A stretch of DNA of 64,000 nucleotides from Enchytraeus crypticus (GCA_905160935.1 CAJHZI010000271.1:724501-788500), one strand, 5' to 3'; positions 32,633-44,429 are shown, counted from the first letter of the stretch. Made by a program: numbers and translations. Notes: generated by a model from the sequence alone, not told the origin.

Positions 32633-33199
32633 AGTATAATTCTCTTATGTGCCAATTATACGTTACGATTTATCAGACAGAGGCATCGTAAAATTTCTTT
32701 AAATTTGTTGACAAAAATTAAAATGATTGTTAAAATAAAGTGCTTAGAATAAAATGTTTGATCATATAAATTTGTGTCTTCTTAGAAAGTACTAAATGGA
32801 TAATTCTACACTTGTTATGAATATCTTTAATTTAAGAATGTTGAGTTGCTAGTTTTCCACACATATAGGCATGTAAGCACATTTACACGAACTCAAGCAG
32901 ATAGTCTCGAACACAAGCACAAACAAGAAGCCAGACATGTACATATTGTCATCCAGCGTCCTGGGATAGAAGTGGATATCCTATCTCTCGCATACTTCAT
33001 TCATTGACTCTATTTCTAATTTTTTCGCATCATCCTTGGGCTGCACTGTATCTGATAACGTATCGTGTTCCAGTGGATTGAAGCTCACTATCAATTCGCA
33101 TTATTGATTTAGCCAGTAACATGTTGGAGGTCATGGATGCAAAACAGTGCAATATAATTACAATTAAGTGCTTGTTTGGAATAATAATAAAAAGCTGGT

Positions 33200-33318
33200 A
33201 ATGCTAATGTTAACGTCAGTTTCCTCACTCGAAAACGACGTCAGTGACGGACGAGCCAAAGATTTGAACCCTGCACATACTGATTCGCGGTCGAGTATCT
33301 TACCGACATCGATTTAGA
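33200..33318 (-). repeat. tRNA-derived SINE, family A
   Basis: Minus strand: CGATGTCGGTAAGATACTCG, ACCGCGAATCAGTATGTGCA, GGGTTCAAATCTTTGGCTCG, GTGAGGAAACTGACGTTAAC. It is followed at 33319 by a CR1 tail in the same orientation. Confidence 0.8.
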
Positions 33319-33375
33319 TAATAATAAAGGTTTAACGTCCGTTTCACATACAAGGATAATGTCAGGGATATAGAG
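33319..33375 (-). repeat. CR1-like LINE 3' end fragment
   Basis: Minus strand: CCCTGACATTATCCTTGTAT, GTGAAACGGACGTTAAACCT, TTATTATT. Confidence 0.7.
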
Positions 33376-33379
33376 ATGG

Positions 33380-34140
33380 AAGCGTTTTTAGTGAACATTG
33401 AGAATCACTAAAAGCAGATTTATTCGTGATTTTGTACTCATTGCTTATTTGCCAATCTACAAATAACTCAATGGCATCTTATTTCATATTCTGCCATAAC
33501 TCACGTTTTTTCCAAGTTGTCTTGATTTTGTTGATCTTCCTTTTATTTTTATTATTATTCTTCCTCACTAGAGTCTTTTTCACTGCTAACTAGTTTAGAA
33601 GTGATCAATTACAATACTCAGTCATCACTATGGGAGTCTATTCCTCAATGACATCTGATGTACTAACTTTGAAAAGGGCAACGGAATTTTACGTCAAATT
33701 TTTCTCTGAATATTATATCAGTGGCAGTAATTAGCTTTTAATACTCGCAGTCCGCAACTGTTGATCAGAAATTCAACTGAATGTACCATTGACTCTAGAA
33801 GAGACACAAGTTTATTTTACATTATTTGTAATTAATTTCAACAGTTAATTGTCTTTGCGAATTAGTAGTAGCCCAGTCATAGTATCATTCGGTATGATAA
33901 TAATGTTTTAAAAAATAAGATGAAAATTGACCCAACTTTTGAACTACATTAAATGCAAAATAAGAACAACCTTATTTGGAGACTTTATCGTATTTACAAA
34001 CCCAGTCCTTGATTATTGCTCAGTTCTCTGGTATCCGTTTAGGAAATTGGAGATGAGGAAAGAGTATCGGTGCAAATTAGATTTGAAAAATCTGCTGAAT
34101 GTGTGTATGGTCAGTAGTTGGCCCATTACTTTTATTATTT
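33380..34140. other. No gene recognised
   Basis: AT-rich. The ORF at 33927-34148 ends in hydrophobic low-complexity sequence. No supported feature. Confidence 0.4.
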
Positions 34141-34144
34141 GCTA

Positions 34145-34345
34145 TTAAACTTAATACCACATGTCTAACTCTTTAGGAAATTTAGTCCACATTCGTGTAA
34201 CCAGTCCTGTGAGTATCCGAGATTTTACTCTCAGAGAAGTGCGACCGGGAATTGAACCCACGAGGGTTCAATTCATCTCTGTGTCTGTCATTAAACTCCA
34301 CGTATTATTTCGTCATCTATCGATTAAGGTATCTTCGCTAGGCAT
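34145..34345 (-). repeat. tRNA-like SINE, family B
   Basis: Minus strand: AACCCTCGTGGGTTCAATTC, CTGAGAGTAAAATCTCGGAT, ACTCACAGGACTGGTTACAC, ATGTGGTATTAAGTTTAATA. More diverged than the 23.9-kb copy. Confidence 0.75.
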
Positions 34346-34989
34346 ATTCCACAGCATTGCTGTAACGTCTTTTTGACAAAAGTAATTGGTTACATTTCAC
34401 ACGGGCTGTACTAGTGTCCCATGTACGAGATCATTGGCATTGATGGGTTAAAATGTTGATATTAATTTTTGCAAGCACAACGATAGAGGTTAAATTTAAA
34501 ATTAAATGCTCAGAATTAGATTCTTCACGAAAACTATTTTTGAAAGAGATCTCATTGCCCACAAATTGCCCAGGGTGTCATATTTGTTACGCAAATCTAA
34601 GCTTTGCGTAAGATCAAGCAAACTTAACAGCCACTGCAGCTCTCCGTAATAGCTCTGCAAACTATTTGCTAAACAAGAACAACAGGCAAACGTCTCGTGA
34701 ACTAAATCTTCTATAAAATGACAATAATTCGCAATCTTTTATTACATCATCATCGATTTACGCGAATCTTTATGAATCTTCAAAGAAAAGCAGGCGAGAG
34801 GGAAAGAAACATGTAGCTGCTGCTTCATAGTTATCAGATTAAAGAAGCCTGCTAGGGAGACATCGTGATGGATGGTTAGATAAGACCCTGTCAGATAGAT
34901 AGAAAGATATGAACCACGGATATTATATGTAAGGGATGCAGCAGCATAATGAATAATAAGGTCTAATACGATCTAATGAAAGAGAATAA

Positions 34990-35112
34990 CAGCGATGTCG
35001 GTAAGATATTCGAGCGCGGATCTATGTATGTAAGGGTTTAAATCCTGGTTTCGCCCGACACTGAATCTCTTTCGAGTGAGGAAACTGACGTTAACATTAG
35101 CTTTACAAGATC
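34990..35112 (+). repeat. tRNA-derived SINE, family A
   Basis: GCGATGTCGGTAAGATATTC, GAGCGCGGATCTATGTATG, AGGGTTTAAATCCTGG, CCGACACTGAATCTCTTTCG, AGTGAGGAAACTGACGTTAA, CATTAGCTTTAC. Confidence 0.8.
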
Positions 35113-35359
35113 TGCTAATTGTTCTCCATGTGAGCGCTTGAACGAAACTAATCTTGATTGAAGTCCAGTATCCTAGCAATTTTGTGATATTAACAATAAT
35201 TAAATTATTAATACGATTTTATTAATTCAATTACATTGACTAATTTAGAAACGTTAACTGTAATCTAATGGTCCGAATTCTGTGTCGAATCCGATTGTTT
35301 CATTGCATCTCAAAACGATGCAATTTAATCTTCAAATTTTATGTCCAAATGAACTTCTC

Positions 35360-35580
35360 AAAAAGGTACACTCAAACTTAGGCAATCAATGGATCAATCG
35401 ATGGATAAATTGATCGAATAATTGATTTGTCGATTAATTCTTTTATCGATTAATCAATCTAGGAATCGATTGACTGTTTGCTTAAGTAATTGAATAATTA
35501 ATTGGTTGATTGCTATATTGATTTAATCGATTTATGGATTGTTTATCGATCGATAGATTAATTGATTTATGGGTGAGAAT
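35360..35580. repeat. ATCGATTAATTGAT-rich irregular repeat
   Basis: A dense run of GATTGATT, ATCGATTAATC and TTATCGATCGATAG motifs without a fixed period. Confidence 0.8.
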
Positions 35581-35584
35581 CAGT

Positions 35585-36300
35585 ACTACTGCCTATTATT
35601 ACTCAATGGTTCGCACGTACTGGCGGGCCCAGAGCGCCAAACCAATCGACCGGCTCTTAACTGAGCTATTGACTAATATTCGAGCAATAAGGTAAAAGTC
35701 TTCAACCGGTTTTACTCATTTGTCATGAGATTCGACTGCATCAAGGCGCGTTCTCTTTGTTATTTATTTATACCTATTTAGTACCTACGCATTTCTATTT
35801 ATCATCCAATTGTCATCTATTTATAGTTTCTATTTATCATCTATAAGACGTCCCTGAGACCTGCAAGAAGAAATGGTGTGCACCAGTACTTGCAGATTAT
35901 TTGTTCGATCGATTATATTTAATTTCTCGTGATAATATTATTACTTACATGTATATATATTTTTTATTCACCGAGTGTAAATATCCCGAAGCTTGATAAA
36001 AGCAAAGGAAGCAATTCATGCTGAAACACCGCCCGGCTACTCGAGGTCATCCAGATGTTTAAAAATATTGTTGAAACAGACTGCATCAACTCTCTATTAA
36101 TAATATGGTTATTATTACTATTATTAAATTTTTATTAATATTATTCTGTCAACATCATCATCGTCGTCGTCGTCATCATCATCATCATCATCGTTTTGGC
36201 ATATGAATTCGTAGATAACATCACCAACGTGAAAAAATGTCTATGTACTATAGAGCACTTATCAAAGAATCATTTTTCTTGAATAATTTGTTACTTCTTT
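35585..36300. other. No gene recognised
   Basis: Contains a (TCA)n/(TCG)n run at about 36150-36193. Nothing else is seen. Confidence 0.45.
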
Positions 36301-36307
36301 AGCTCGT

Positions 36308-36544
36308 TGGGTAAATAGTAGAGTGTTCTCAGATAATTACGCCCCTGCCCAGTAAATGGTAGTCAAAGCTGAGAAAGGCATAGAGGGCCCACCTCGTCAA
36401 CAGCAGAATTCCCCAAGAATAATGATATATCAAAGGGAACTTTAGATGATTTAAAGATCCACTCGTATGTGGACATGAAGAGGAAAACGGAAGATAGAAA
36501 TGAGTGAAGTCGTTATATACCATGGACCTGCCAGTAGGCAGTGC

Positions 36545-36578
<34 letters not shown>
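36308..36578 (+). repeat. Family C short element, full length, (GA)n tail
   Basis: GGGTAAATAGTAGAGTGTTC, ACGCCCCTGCCCAGTAAATG, AGAAAGGCATAGAGGGCCCA, AGAATTCCCCAAGAATAATG, AGATCCACTCGTATGTGGAC, CCATGGACCTGCCAGTAGGC, AGTGCACTGAGAGAGAGAGA. Colinear with the 15.0-kb copy and with the reverse of the 59.1-kb copy. Confidence 0.85.
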
Positions 36579-36579
<1 letters not shown>

Positions 36580-36661
36580 CTCGTGTGCTGTAGATTTCTG
36601 TGTTAGAGTTAGTTGAGAATCTATTGCGAATTTCACGTTTATTAAATATTAATTGTATTTA

Positions 36662-36697
36662 ATAATCAAGGTTTTACTTCCGTTTCCCCATCCAGAA
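36662..36697 (-). repeat. CR1-like LINE 3' end fragment
   Basis: Minus strand: CTGGATGGGGAAACGGAAGT, AAAACCTTGATTATT. It is cut off by the inverted-repeat element starting at 36698. Confidence 0.6.
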
Positions 36698-36886
36698 AGC
36701 GAATTTTGAAACTCCCACCAGAATAGAGTCAAATCCCATTTCAAAGAGCCACAGATCACCTAATCCCACTCGATCCCCAAACCTCGAGAGATGTCCAGGA
36801 TGTGAGTGTGGTGACCTTGAACTTTAACTCCAATCAATATAATCAATATATATTTGACTCTAATCGGTGGGATTTCGAAATTCGCT
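36698..36886. mobile_element. MITE-like element with about 36-bp terminal inverted repeats
   Basis: The left end AGCGAATTTTGAAACTCCCA, CCAGAATAGAGTCAAAT matches the reverse complement of the right end (AGCGAATTTCGAAATCCCAC, CGATTAGAGTCAAAT) with a few substitutions and small gaps. Length 189 bp, no ORF. The target duplication is not clear. Confidence 0.75.
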
Positions 36887-37030
36887 GTGTTAAAAGCCGA
36901 CGTTAAGTTCTATCTCTTGGTTGCATTTTCTAATTCCGTGGATTTAATCCATTAGCAGTTCATGGGACTCGATATTGATGTCGTCCCTTACTCCATGAGT
37001 TGAATTTAGGTCAATGCAGGTTCAGCTGGC

Positions 37031-37170
37031 AGATGAGAGAGAGAGAGAAATATGTTTATTAGATCGAAACACAGCACATATCACACAAAATGAAAGCAAT
37101 CACATGAAAATAGTCAAAAATTGAATAGAACGCAAAACAGAAATAGCATCAATCAAACAAATTAAGTAGA
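37031..37170. repeat. Possible LINE 3'-UTR-like repeat
   Basis: GAGAGAGAGAAATATGTTTA followed by an A-rich stretch. A similar arrangement (GAGAGAGACATATGTTTATT) begins at about 47005. The family is not identified. Confidence 0.35.
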
Positions 37171-37589
37171 GGCAAAAGCAATAGGTCATCAAAGAGAACG
37201 AGAATCGTTCTATCTAGTTGAACACCTATTTATCCAGAGATGATTCTAGATATGTTTTACTTTTTCTACGTAATTGAACCAATCCTTCGGTACAATATCT
37301 TCAAGGACAGCAGTGAGTTCAGCCGCGCAGCCAGTGCTCCACTAATCCTGCGCCACGAGCTATTTAAACACACAGCACGAGGTGCAGAAAAGGTTCAAAG
37401 AGTGGATGAATGGAATTGTTGTATCCGATACACTCCCAATCCGTTCCCGCTGCTTTCACATCTCTGCACTGACTCCCTCATTCAATTCATCGGCAAACAG
37501 AGAAATCCGCGCAGCGACAGCCAGGCTGTGATAGTCGCGGCTGTTTGGTAACGTTATAGTATAAATATTTGTCCTGTATTCGGCAGATT

Positions 37590-37875
37590 TTAAGTTAATA
37601 ATAATCATAATAATAATACATAGTAATAGTAGTAATAATAATAATAACAATAACGATGATGCTGATGGTGCTAATGATGATGGTGATAAAAATAAAAATA
37701 ATAAAAATAAAAATAAAAATAATAATAATATTATTATTATTAGAAGTAATAGTAGTAGTAGTAGTGGTAGTAGTAGTAGTAGTTGCAGTAGTAGTAGTTG
37801 TAGTAGTAATGGTAATAATACTAACAATAATATATAATAATAATAATAAAATAATAATAATAATAAATTAATAAT
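37590..37875. repeat. Trinucleotide-rich block
   Basis: Runs of AAT, GTA, AAAT and GAT repeats. The long Leu-rich reverse ORF (37456-37893) and Val-rich forward ORF come from these runs, not from a gene. Confidence 0.9.
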
Positions 37876-38049
37876 AACAAACAACTGTGGCAACGTTTGT
37901 TTGCAACGTTTCTGTCAACGTTTGTCAACGGCTCTGCAGCGATATAATGCATTTTGTTTCCATGGTACTTTTGGTGTCACGGAGTATTTCGGAGTGGAGA
38001 GTATGATTAAAAAGATTTCCTTCTTAGGGGTTAAAATAATAATTATAAC

Positions 38050-38125
38050 TTTTTATAATAATAATTATTATTATTGTACAGCCTTAACGTCCGTTTCTTT
38101 ATTCAAGGATGATGTAAGGGATGCA
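38050..38125 (-). repeat. CR1-like LINE 3' end fragment
   Basis: Minus strand: TCCCTTACATCATCCTTGAA, TAAAGAAACGGACGTTAAGG, then (ATA)n. Confidence 0.65.
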
Positions 38126-38424
38126 ATATATAACTTGATGTATCTATCCATTTCGTGCTCCGTCATAATATGTCTGGTCAGTGACCAAAATAAGTAAATT
38201 TATATATGAATTCTCTTATCATCTACAAGCACATGAAACTAGGCCTAAGTCATTAGTGTATTCCTGAACAATTACTCATTGCATTTCGATTTCATTGGCC
38301 GTGTGTGAAGCAGGTTACTCAGAGAGACGCGCAGAAAATATGTAAATGGGCCAAAAAACTTAATTAAACAATATTATCTGATTTATTTATTTAGAATTAT
38401 TAAAGTTCTTACAATTTCCCCATG

Positions 38425-38655
38425 TTGTGTCCGGGTTATTTGAAGAATTGACCAACCGGTGACTGCACGTGTCGTAGAAGGAGACTAATGCACGTGTCGT
38501 AGAAGGAGAAATGGAATTAGGTTGGTGAGCGCCTAGGCTCCAGAAATTGTAAATCATTTAAACGAATGAAATGTTTCAAAAATAGGATTGAAGACGGTTT
38601 ATTCGCATCCCGACCCTAGTTAAACTGGGATTCAAGGGAAGAAGATGATGATGAA
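38425..38655 (+). repeat. Family D element with (ATG)n tail
   Basis: TTGTGTCCGGGTTATTTGAA, GTGAGCGCCTAGGCTCCAGA, AACGAATGAAATGTTTC, TCGCATCCCGACCCTAGTTA, AACTGGGATTCAAGGGAAGA, then GATGATGATG. It is colinear with 56.25-56.53 kb. A 23-bp duplication (CACGTGTCGTAGAAGGAGA) lies at 38468-38510. Confidence 0.75.
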
Positions 38656-38992
38656 TGCATTTTACAAAACAATTATTTCTCATTGCAATCAATAGCAATA
38701 ATATATTATTAGGCTATATATAATGAATGGTTAGCTGACTTACAAGTTGGTGTATGGCCGTTACTGGTTTCACTACAAAATAAGACATTTAGCATTGAGC
38801 CTTGTCTCTTCCTACGCAATCACTTTTGTGCCGAGTATATCGATGTTTTACATATCAATGGACTATAGCTTCCCACGTGCCCTTGGAAACCGTTCTGCGG
38901 TGCCCTGAACAATACTTAATCATCTCCAGTAGAATTAAGCAAAACGGATTTATTTGCTTTAAGCAGTTAGGCTTTCTGCAAGCATATGTGTA

Positions 38993-39050
38993 TCTCTCTC
39001 CTAGTGCACTGCTGCACTGCCTACTGGCAGGTCCATGGTATATAACGCGG
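38993..39050 (-). mobile_element. (GA)n-tailed LINE/family C 3' end, short
   Basis: Read on +: CTCTCTCCTAGTGCACTGCT, GCACTGCCTACTGGCAGGTC, CATGGTATATAACGC, with a small duplication of TGCACTGC. Confidence 0.8.
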
Positions 39051-39659
39051 TATATATACATATATAATGTTATATAACCTGGAATATACATATACGCATA
39101 TATACACTTATTATACGCATATTCATATACGCATATACACTTACTATATGCGTGTATGAATGAAATACTTCATGTGATTTAATTTCTCAGAGTATTTTGC
39201 ATGAGTACTAAACTTTAAATTTCATGCAATCAATCAATCGTTTCACGAGTTTAGCGTCAATCACCTAGGAATCATATTATAACGCTTAGCCTTGTGTCAG
39301 TGTGTTATTCATTATTTTCAAGCCGTTTTTGTGGCCCTTTAAGTCTGTCACTAATTTCTACCAGAACGCTGATGGTTCATTATCCCGAACCAATATATAT
39401 AATTCTGGCAGCCATAAGTGTCTGTTTTTAGCTCTTTCAATCCCAATAAATTATTGATTTCTTTTAGCAACATTATAAAAAATAAAATTATAAATATTGC
39501 CGGGTAGACCTAATAAGTATGCTTTTACTCTTACTTATTTTTCAAATATTTACTTATTATAAACTCTTATTTCTGAAGCGACAATTTGAAGGATACATGG
39601 TATGGCCATTGTTTCTAGGAATACGGATACACTATTTGTCCATATTTTATTTTATGTGA

Positions 39660-39790
39660 TATCCGTAGCTTGTGGGTAACTTGCCCCACTGTGGTTAATT
39701 CTGTGCAGGGTTCAAATCCAGTGCTCTCCTCGTCAATTACCCGATTTATAGTCAGGAACTGACGTTGAACTGGCTTTTACCATTTTAGTT
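39660..39790 (+). repeat. tRNA-like SINE (family A variant)
   Basis: CTGTGCAGGGTTCAAATCCA, GTGCTCTCCTCGTCAATTAC, GGAACTGACGTTGAACTGGC, closest to the 962-1215 copy. Confidence 0.65.
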
Positions 39791-39883
39791 TTTAAATTGA
39801 TATCTTATTCCATATGAATAGATAAGTACAAACGTAAATAATAAAGTTCGCGTGAACTTAATACGTGCACATCAACACTTTAT

Positions 39884-40127
39884 GTTGAAATTAATCGTTA
39901 GAATATTTCACAATATCGAGATAGTAAAGACATTATCGGTACATTAACAAGACATTATCTGCATCTGCATATAATAACGAGTGACAGTTAACGGACACAT
40001 CAGCAATTATTGTTAAAATTAATCGTTAAAATAAATATTGCACAATATTGAGATTTTAAAGACATTAAACTGTACGTTAATAAGACATTATCTGCAAAGG
40101 ATAACGAGTGACATTTAACGTCTTTTG
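39884..40127. repeat. About 128-bp tandem duplication
   Basis: 39884-40011 and 40012-40127 share AAATTAATCGTTA, CACAATAT, AAAGACATTA, AAGACATTATCTGCA and ATAACGAGTGACA in the same order, diverged by several substitutions and small deletions. Confidence 0.8.
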
Positions 40128-40129
40128 GG

Positions 40130-41872
40130 ATATTTACTCGCATTATTGATTGATAACTGGCTGCACAAATAAGATCACTAGAAAGATCTAACGTGGCAAC
40201 TGCTAGAGAAGCTCTGCCGCCTATTAATGCCTGATGATGCATAGTGCTGTTTTATTGAAAGATACTCATCTCGAGTAGCGGGATGCTGTGAGAGTGCAAG
40301 CTGCACGTATGGTAGCGCGACATGTATCCAGCTTACGCTCTTCATCTCGCGTAAAACAGCGCAGGAGAATTTAGCAATCCCAGTTTCTTGCTGGGACAGT
40401 GTTGAATCATGGTTTTTCTAATGGATAGTCTTATTAATATAAATATTTGATTTAAATATAAACATCAACTTAGCATAGCAGAGAATAAAGCGTGATAATG
40501 TCATCTAAATGTATGATTTAAGTGAACATTTTCATATGTCGATGGTACGTTCAGATGATTAATCGATGGAGTATAAGCCTTTTCTTCAGTTTCTTAATTC
40601 AATTTGGTATATGAAGTGTGAGAATATTCAACAGTTTTTCCTCTATCAGCACGAAGCCTGAAAACTCGGATTATATTCGTATCTCTTAGATGTTCTATGC
40701 TTCAAAAAATAATATACGACGAATACAGTTACTGATTAAGAAGGACGCAAATTCAGATAACGGTTACATTAATCAATATTGAAATTATTTTTAAGGTCAA
40801 TTAAAATTTAATTCTTTAGGATTAGTGTAACTTGGAATGATTAAGCTTTATCATGCATAGTTATAATGAAATATATTGATAAAATAACAACTTAATATGA
40901 TTAGCGGTTTATAAGCTTATCCTAATGCAATATACTTCAACATCTGTATATCTATCATCGGCGAAATATAATTAATAAAATTAAAAGAAGATATCCAGCT
41001 AAATTTTTAATGACATAACATATTTTACAAATGTTGGTATAGTCTAAGTCCTTTCTATGTTAATAAATACGAGTAGGTATAAAATTAATATTTTGCACGA
41101 AATAGACAGCTCCTATGTGTAGGCTGAAGCGTATCAGAGCTATTGTTGTTATTAATTCGTACTGTAATAGTTTGTCGGTCAGCCATCCAAACAGTGTGTC
41201 AGCTACTTGCTACTTTGAGATAATAATACCATGCTACTTTGAGATAATAATAATATGATTAATATCATGCTATTTTTCTTAAATATTATTAACTAAGAAT
41301 TTTATAGTTCAGTGAAAGACTACCATAATCGTAAATATCACCATAAACTATTTTCTTCCGTCCATTGATTATACTGTCAACTTTGAATTTTTATGAGTCG
41401 TGGGACTACTTTAGAAACAGCCTTTTGTATTGAGTGATAGTATGTCTATTTAAAATATATTGCCAGCAACGGAGCTTTATAATTTCAAAAGCCAACGCAT
41501 TTCTATTACTTACATGCAGGTCCATTAGCTTACTATGTATACATGATTTGTGATTTTACATGTGATTTATTTCAAAATGTTTTCACCAAGAAATAAAAAA
41601 TTGTATTGTCTCCAATTCTATGACATGAAGAATAGCATCATATTCATGAATAACACTAAATTACTTTTTCTGAATTATTCAAGAAGAAACTCTTTTAAAT
41701 TAATATGCTTGCCAAAGCCCGTTTAGTCTTTTCAAGGTGTTGAACAAAGTATACTGAGGAAGTAAATGAAAACCTACCTATGAACTCGAAATATTCTTGC
41801 ATAATTTGTTGCCAGTTGTAATTGCAAGACTAAATACCGTATAATGAGATTGTGATGAAAGTGAAAGAGAGA

Positions 41873-41927
<55 letters not shown>

Positions 41928-43080
41928 AAGAGAAAAATGAGAGAAAGCGAGTAGGCATGTGTGTGAGAGAGGAAGAGAAAAAATAGCAAACTAGGGAAAG
42001 AACGAGGGAAAATTGTATTTATGGCGATTATACAGAGAAACCCTTGGATATTTAACTGTATTTCACTCTATGCGGCTGAACGTATGCAATGTCAATTTTA
42101 AATTTAGTGCTTAGTATGAAAAAATAATAGATTTGTTAACTTTAAAGTATTTTCCTTTCTCTCACTTTATTGTGAAATATCGTTTTGACTCATCGGAATG
42201 GATTAACGGTTCTTCTCAAAACGTTTAAACTCTACGCAATATTCACGCTCACCTGCATGGACATTAGTTTTCTCTGCTGATTGGGATTATATTATATCAG
42301 GTATGTAGAAATTACGTTAGGCTCATTACCTATTCGTGCTGATTTATTTATAATTTTAAAATAAAACAGCACTCTATAATTATTCAATGATCATTACTAC
42401 ACTGCAGGTAGATTTTCTCAGTCATCCATGAGAACATCGAGAACTTTCATATCAAGGTCACGTCATTGATGACAGCAATTATTATTTCAGTGCCGCCAGT
42501 TAATTAGAGCGAATTAAAATACAATTAATTAATTTTAATTAAAACTAGAATTAAATTTATGAAAACGGTAAAAGTATTGCTTAAAGTCCAATGTACTCAG
42601 TGTACATTATATTTATTGTGTATATTAAGGTCTACTATTTTAAATCTACTATATACAGAGCTACTGCATAATTGCACTCTGTTTTAGTAGCGATAGCTTC
42701 TATGCAATTTTTCCTCTGTACTTTCTTGCATTAAATAATTTAATTTTCAAATATTTTAGAAGCCCTTCAGGCAAATTGCTAAAATATTTTAAGTTTTAAA
42801 ATTATAAATTAAGGTAAAACATTTAAATTTAATCTTTTTATTATTCAGGTATATCATAATTTTCTTTTTAATTGTTACAGAAGCCCTTAAGGCTAATACT
42901 TTAAAAATGAGTATAGAGTTATGCAGCATGTGGCCTATATGTCTACCGCTAGACATATCAGTTAACGTGCCCTTCTGTTCGAAACGTTTCAAGTGGTTTG
43001 CTTCAGTGGACAAATAATAAGCTCGGTGCTCTTGGCTAGGATTTGTGAACGTGTCTGATCACCGACCGGAGAATATGCAC
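40130..43080. other. No gene recognised
   Basis: AT-rich. It holds a 26-bp direct duplication (GCTACTTTGAGATAATAATA) near 41210-41260 and a (GA)n tract at 41873-41935. No conserved frame seen. Confidence 0.45.
41873..41935. repeat. (GA)n microsatellite
   Basis: About 60 bp of GA repeats with AAAG interruptions. Confidence 0.95.
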
Positions 43081-43084
43081 TTGT

Positions 43085-43310
43085 TGCATTGTGCGCCTGT
43101 TGGATTGTGCACTTGTTGCATTGTGCACTTGTTGCATTGTGCACTTGTTGCATTGTGCACTTGCCGCATTGTGCACTTGCTGCATTGCGCACTTGTTACA
43201 TTGTGCACTTGTTGGATTTTGCACTTGCTGTATTGTGCACTTGCTGCACTGTACACTTGCTGCATTGTGCACTTGCTGCATTGTATACTTACTGCATTGT
43301 GCTCCTGTTG
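43085..43310. repeat. 16-bp minisatellite, left part
   Basis: About 14 copies of TTGCATTGTGCACTTG, with variants CTGCATTGTG and TTGGATTGTG. The same unit resumes at 44283. Confidence 0.95.
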
Positions 43311-44282
43311 CATCATCATCGTCAGTTCCATGAGGTCTGTAAAGAACATGGAACTGACGAATGGAGGAACTCAAAGTTCCTCCATTCGTTTCTATCATCA
43401 GCTATCTTCACAGCGTCTTCCCATGAAATGTTTAATGCTCTCAAATCCTTTTTGATCGTATTTAGCCAAGTACTTCTAGGTCTTCCTCGTTTCCTTTTTC
43501 CTTGAGTTGGCTTCCAGTTAACTGTAGTCTTTGCGTAGCTATCCTCAGACATTTTCAATAAATGACCTAAAAACCTCAACCTTCTCTCAGAAACTATTTC
43601 ATCTAATATTCTTTGTCCACTCCTTTCGAGTACTGTCTCATTTTTGGCGTGGTCCCAATAGTGGATATTTAAAATTCTTCTGATGCATCTTTGTTGAAAA
43701 CAGTTTAATTTATGGTTTATTTTATTAGTACTTTCCCAGGTTTCACTTACATTAAAACTGGTTGAATAATTGTTGAATATATTTTATCTTTAATTGCTCC
43801 TCAATTTTATTACTCTTCCAAATATATTGAAGCTTTTAGAATACGTCATATTATGCTCTATCGATTCTACACTCCACATCTCTTTCACTTGATCCATTTT
43901 GCTATATTGTAATGCCTAGATACGTGAACTGTTTTACCCTTTCAAACTCACTTTGATTAACTCTAATCGTGAATATGTCTGTCTCTGCAGTTGTGAGGAT
44001 TTTTGCCTTTTCAGAGCTAATTATTAATCCAACTTTTGCAGCATTTTCTTCTAATGCTGATGTCATTTCTTGCAGTTGATGACTGTCATTTGCTAGTAAA
44101 GCTATATTGACTGCAAAATCAAGGTCAGTTAATTTCCAATGACCCAACTTTATTCCCCATTGTCTTTTTTCAAAAGTCTTTCTCATTACAAAATCGATCA
44201 CTAGAAGAAAAAGAAATGGTGATAAAATACATCCCTGTCTAACTCCTGTCACAATGTTGAGAGAGTCAGTGACCCCCGTTAT
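43311..44282 (-). mobile_element. RTE-like LINE, 5'-truncated, inactive
   Basis: Minus strand: VTGVRQGCILSPFLFLLVID (RT motif B, near 44250), then LDFAVNIALLAN where a functional copy would have ADD (the catalytic Asp pair is lost), LIISSEKAKIL, VKQFTYLGITI. A decayed stretch follows, then QQRCIRRILNIHYWDHAKN, ILDEIVSERRLRFLGHLLKM, GKRKRGRPRSTWLNTIKKDL and DRNEWR. The 3' end is TGATGATG. This order and the GATGAT-type tail suit the RTE clade. Several stops and frameshifts lie between 43740 and 43900. Confidence 0.88.
43320..43389. repeat. Two overlapping perfect stem-loops at the RTE 3' end
   Basis: Stem 1: CGTCAGTTCCATG (43320-43332) pairs with CATGGAACTGACG (43347-43359), 14-nt loop. Stem 2: ACGAATGGAGGAACT (43357-43371) pairs with AGTTCCTCCATTCGT (43375-43389), 3-nt loop. 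The stems share 3 nt, so both cannot form fully at once. Confidence 0.95.
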
Positions 44283-44425
44283 GCACTTGTTGCATAGTAC
44301 GCCTATTATACTATGCAGTAAGTGAGCGAGCATTGTACACTTGTTTCATTGTGCAACAATAAGCACTGTGCACGTGATATATTGCTCATTTGCGCTATTG
44401 TGCACGTTCTGTATTGTGCGCCTGC
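44283..44425. repeat. 16-bp minisatellite, right part
   Basis: Diverged copies of the 43085-43310 unit (TATGCACTTGTTGCATA, CATTGTACACTTGTTTCATT, TATTGTGCGCCTGCTA), separated from the left part by the RTE-like LINE. Confidence 0.8.
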
Positions 44426-44429
44426 TACG

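Noticed and set aside
37240..37551. 103-residue ORF as a gene
   Set aside because: Some GC-richer sequence, but no domain, no convincing splice sites and no second exon; left unannotated.
43036..43505. Cys/His-rich ORFs that look zinc-finger-like on both strands
   Set aside because: Translations of the 16-bp array. The Cys spacing is set by the 16-residue super-period, not by a fold.
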